This document shows positions 6,915 to 9,169 of a DNA stretch of 9,169 nucleotides, one piece after another; position 1 is the first letter of the stretch, and each line of letters opens with the position of its first letter. The notes under the pieces were generated by a model, which was not told where the DNA came from, did no database searches, and saw only the letters and a list, made by a program, of their open reading frames with translations. The stretch is from Acidobacteriota bacterium (GTDB lineage Bacteria > Acidobacteriota > Blastocatellia > RBC074): the NCBI GenBank assembly GCA_022614735.1, contig JAKEHZ010000354.1:1-9169 (forward strand). Reading direction: 5' to 3'. Both the position numbers and the translations under genes were made by a program.

Positions 6915-7010
6915 GAGGGAAAACGGAACGGACGGAAATAACGGAACAAACGGAAAAATCCTAGAGAATTTCCGTTTGTTCCGTTATTTCCGTCTGTTCT
7001 GTTTTCTCTT
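6915..7010. repeat. 42-bp inverted repeat of CGGAA units between glmU and glmS
   Basis: Left arm 6915-6956 pairs with right arm 6969-7010 over all 42 positions: 38 Watson-Crick and 4 G-U pairs when the plus strand is RNA. The loop is 12 nt. The left arm is a GA-rich leader followed by four units starting at 6924, 6933, 6942 and 6951, exactly 9 nt apart, of the form CGGAAnnnA. It begins 8 nt after the glmU stop and ends 39 nt before the glmS ATG. No believable promoter fits between it and glmS, so glmS transcripts probably read through it; it could then act as a partial terminator, RNase III substrate or processing site setting the glmU/glmS ratio (inference). The segment 6915-6955 matches 8920-8960 at 38 of 41 positions. 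Confidence 0.93.
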
Positions 7011-7033
7011 AACATTGTTCCCTACAAAATTCG

Positions 7034-7039
7034 AAGGAG
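7034..7039 (+). promoter_or_regulatory. Ribosome-binding site that decides the glmS start
   Basis: AAGGAG lies one base before an ATG at 7041, too close to serve it, and 10 nt before the in-frame ATG at 7050. The second start also places Cys directly after the initiator Met, which the enzyme requires. Confidence 0.75.
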
Positions 7040-7049
7040 AATGAAGTCT

Positions 7050-8918
7050 ATGTGCGGAATCGTCGGTTACGTCGGCAACCAGCAAGTTGTCCCTGTGGTC
7101 ATTGAAGGTCTTCGACGATTGGAATATCGCGGATACGATTCGGCGGGTATTGCCGTCGTTGATTCGAGAGGCGAGATGCATGTGCGCCGCGCCAGTGGAA
7201 AGCTGCGCAACCTGGAAGAAGTTCTCCGTCAAAACCCCCTCGAAGGCCTCTACGCAGTAGGGCACACCCGGTGGGCAACCCATGGAAGACCATCCGAAGA
7301 AAACGCTCATCCGCACCGCTCAAGCTCCGGTCGCATCTGCGTGGTGCACAATGGCATTATCGAAAACTACCTCGAGCTCAAACGGGAATTGCAAAAAAAA
7401 GATCACCGCTTTCAGTCCGAAACCGACACTGAGGTCGTCGCTCACTTGATCGAACAGAAACTCCGCGACCATCCCGATATTGGCTTTGAAGGCGCGTTCC
7501 GCGCGATGCTCAAAGAGATTCACGGCATCTACGCGCTGGTCGCGATGTCGGCCGATGAGCCTGACAAGCTGATTGCCGCGCGGCTGGGTCCCCCGGTCGT
7601 CATCGGCATCGGCGAAGGTGAATATTTCGTCGCCTCGGACATTCCGGCGATCCTTCCGCACACGCGCGATCTGTTTTTCCTCAATGACAATGAAATGGCC
7701 GTGGTCACGCGCGCCGGCGTGCGCGTGACCGAAGCGCAGGGGAACGAGATCAAGCCGCAAATTCAACGCATCAATTGGGACCCGATCCAGGCAGAGAAGG
7801 GCGGCTACAAGCATTTCATGCTCAAAGAGATTTACGAGCAGCCACGCGCCGTCCGTGAGACAACGGAAGGCCGCATCTCGCTCGACACGGGCCGCATCTT
7901 CATCGACACAATGAACATTCCGGATGAAGAGTTCTGCAGGTTCACTGACATCAAGATTGCGTCTTGTGGCACTGCCTGGCACGCATCACTAGTCGCCAAA
8001 TATCTGATCGAAGAGATTGCCCGCGTTCCCGTCGAGGTCGATTACGCCTCAGAGTTCCGCTACCGTAACCCGATCCTGACGCCTCAGACGCTGATGATGG
8101 TTATTTCGCAATCGGGAGAGACGGCTGATTCGCTGGCGGCATTGCGCGAAGCGAAGGATCGCGGCTGCCGATCAATCAGTATTTGCAATGTGCAGGGCTC
8201 AATGATGACACGTGAAGCCGATTGCACGATCTACACGCACGCCGGCCCGGAGATCGGCGTCGCCTCGACCAAAGCCTTCACTTCGCAGATGGTCGCGGCC
8301 TACATCTTCGCGCTCTATCTCGCTCAGCAACGCGGCTCGCTCAGCGAAGAGAAACTGAAATGGCATACGCTACATCTCTCCGAGCTGCCGGTCAAACTCG
8401 AGAAACTGCTCAGCAACAGCGAAATCGATTACGAGGAACTCTCCAAAGCTTTCGTTCTCTCGACCGATTTCCTCTATCTCGGACGCGGCATCAATTTCCC
8501 TATCGCGCTCGAGGGCGCGCTGAAGCTCAAGGAGATCTCCTATATTCATGCCGAGGGCTATGCCGCGGGAGAGATGAAACACGGCCCGAATGCCTTGATC
8601 GATTCGCGACTGCCCGTGGTCGTCATCAACACGCTCGATCCAAGCGATGAAAAATCTCGGCTCCGTTACGAGAAGACGCTCTCCAACATTCAAGAGGTGC
8701 GCGCCCGCGATGGGATCGTCGTTGCCGTGGTCACCGAGGGCGATCAAGACACGCGTAGAATGGCGAATTACACGATCGAAGTCCCTTCATCGAGCGAATT
8801 GCTCTCTCCCGTGCTCTCGGTCGTGCCGCAGCAACTGCTGGCCTATCACATTGCAGTGAGGCGAGGCTGTGATGTGGATCAGCCGAGGAATCTGGCCAAG
8901 TCTGTGACGGTAGAATAA
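7050..8918 (+). CDS. glmS: Glutamine--fructose-6-phosphate aminotransferase (isomerizing)
   Basis: 622 aa (E. coli 609). It converts fructose-6-phosphate and glutamine to glucosamine-6-phosphate and glutamate, the committed step towards UDP-GlcNAc, in the cytoplasm. The start at 7050 is chosen because GlmS needs Cys at its processed N-terminus, and MCGIVGYVG gives this; the ATG at 7041 would add MKS. The class II glutaminase domain (about 1-240) shows GHTRWATHGRPSEENAHPH, N101-G102 of the oxyanion hole, and SETDTEVV. The first SIS isomerase domain has SCGTAWHA (305-312) and ISQSGETADS, followed by GPEIGVASTKAFTSQ. The second SIS domain has GRGINFPIALEGALKLKEISY and AAGEMKHGPNALID. The C-terminus ends in the signature DVDQPRNLAKSVTVE, with K617 matching the active-site Lys of E. 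coli. All landmarks are intact. No glmS ribozyme precedes it. Confidence 0.98.
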   Translation: MCGIVGYVGNQQVVPVVIEGLRRLEYRGYDSAGIAVVDSRGEMHVRRASGKLRNLEEVLRQNPLEGLYAVGHTRWATHGRPSEENAHPHRSSSGRICVVHNGIIENYLELKRELQKKDHRFQSETDTEVVAHLIEQKLRDHPDIGFEGAFRAMLKEIHGIYALVAMSADEPDKLIAARLGPPVVIGIGEGEYFVASDIPAILPHTRDLFFLNDNEMAVVTRAGVRVTEAQGNEIKPQIQRINWDPIQAEKGGYKHFMLKEIYEQPRAVRETTEGRISLDTGRIFIDTMNIPDEEFCRFTDIKIASCGTAWHASLVAKYLIEEIARVPVEVDYASEFRYRNPILTPQTLMMVISQSGETADSLAALREAKDRGCRSISICNVQGSMMTREADCTIYTHAGPEIGVASTKAFTSQMVAAYIFALYLAQQRGSLSEEKLKWHTLHLSELPVKLEKLLSNSEIDYEELSKAFVLSTDFLYLGRGINFPIALEGALKLKEISYIHAEGYAAGEMKHGPNALIDSRLPVVVINTLDPSDEKSRLRYEKTLSNIQEVRARDGIVVAVVTEGDQDTRRMANYTIEVPSSSELLSPVLSVVPQQLLAYHIAVRRGCDVDQPRNLAKSVTVE

Positions 8919-8919
8919 A

Positions 8920-8995
8920 GAGAGAAAACGGAACAAACGGAAATAACGGAACAAACGGAATTTCTTTAGGATTTTTCCGTTTGTTCCGTTTTCTC
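8920..8995. repeat. Asymmetric CGGAA-unit inverted repeat at the glmS 3' end
   Basis: The left side is a GA-rich leader and four CGGAA units starting at 8929, 8938, 8947 and 8956, exactly 9 nt apart. The right arm, 8975-8995, is a perfect 21-bp complement of 8922-8942. Its first 16 bases can instead pair with the second tandem copy at 8945-8960, so two hairpin registers compete. Relative to the glmU element the right arm lacks two units (18 nt). It starts 2 nt after the glmS stop and lies between convergent genes, where it could help end transcription of either; the plus-strand side is followed by a pyrimidine-rich, not U-only, stretch. Confidence 0.9.
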
Positions 8996-9015
8996 ATCTT
9001 CCCTTCACTGATCGC

Positions 9016-9169
9016 TCACGACGGTAAAATTCGGAAATCCGCCACCACCGGCAAGTGATCCGAGGCAACGAGAGCAAGCCGGCTGCGGTGTAATACTGCT
9101 TTTTCCAATGCCAGCGACTCATCATAATAGATATGATCGAGATGGAGGAAAGGCAGAAGCCCGGGATAA
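9016..9169 (-). CDS. Endonuclease/exonuclease/phosphatase family protein, C-terminal fragment
   Basis: The last 50 codons of a minus-strand gene that enters from the right edge and stops at TGA 9018-9016. The reading frame gives an LDHIYYD segment and, near the end, SRLALVASDHLPVVADFRI. These match the two C-terminal landmarks of the EEP fold (DNase I / exonuclease III / sphingomyelinase-like phosphodiesterases): the [LI]DHI strand, and SDHLPV, whose Asp and His are catalytic in the family. The substrate cannot be told from this part. The start and the N-terminal metal-binding residues lie outside the window. It is convergent with glmS, with the palindrome at 8920-8995 between the two. Confidence 0.82.
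   Translation of the reverse strand, partial: YPGLLPFLHLDHIYYDESLALEKAVLHRSRLALVASDHLPVVADFRILPS

Noticed and set aside
6908..7049. glmS ribozyme or GlcN6P riboswitch before glmS
   Set aside because: Almost the whole 142-nt gap is the 42-bp palindrome plus a short leader; there is no room for, or trace of, the ribozyme's nested pseudoknot core.
7041..7049. ATG at 7041 as glmS start
   Set aside because: It is one base from the ribosome-binding site and would bury the catalytic Cys behind Met-Lys-Ser.
7320..7982. 220-codon minus-strand open frame
   Set aside because: It is antisense to the glutaminase domain of glmS, with no ribosome-binding site or domain.
6915..8995. CRISPR array, suggested by near-identical repeats
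   Set aside because: The repeats are inverted arms around short loops next to gene ends, separated by a whole gene; there are no regular unique spacers and no cas genes.

Overview
The window looks like chromosomal DNA from a Gram-negative, probably acidobacterial organism. The main clue is a secreted protein ending in two tandem copies of the beta-sandwich domain modelled as TIGR03437, which is especially abundant in Acidobacteriota. The phylum is an inference from that one family, and nothing here fixes the genus.

Left part (1-3560), minus strand: a large exported beta-propeller protein (148-3066) has a well-formed sigma-70-type promoter at 3113-3141. Upstream of it lies a small unrecognised gene (3293-3553), closed by a strong intrinsic terminator at 3219-3258 that insulates the two. 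About 400 bases without a convincing gene (3557-3963) separate this block from the plus-strand block.

Right part (3964-8918), plus strand: a thioredoxin-like [2Fe-2S] ferredoxin and a YvcK/CofD-family protein are 5 bases apart, so they are almost certainly co-transcribed. They are followed by glmU and glmS. GlmS makes glucosamine-6-phosphate and GlmU carries out the last two steps to UDP-GlcNAc. YvcK of Bacillus is reported to bind UDP-GlcNAc, so the cluster reads as a cell-envelope precursor module: synthesis plus a probable sensor. The middle enzyme, GlmM, is not in the window. At the right edge is the C-terminal end of an endonuclease/exonuclease/phosphatase-family protein on the minus strand, convergent with glmS.

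The most striking unexplained structure is a set of palindromic elements hugging gene 3' ends. Directly after yvcK, glmU and glmS there are inverted repeats with arms of 32, 42 and 21 bp. The arms are built from short words repeated every 9-10 nt: ACAGGATT after yvcK, and CGGAACAAA/CGGAAATAA after glmU and glmS. Two further relatives lie at 107-136 and at the left edge (1-62), on the 3' side of the propeller gene. The latter uses CGAAACAAG in place of CGGAACAAA. The palindrome after yvcK even supplies its stop codon. They could be terminators, mRNA-processing hairpins or a dispersed non-autonomous repeat family; the sequence alone does not decide.
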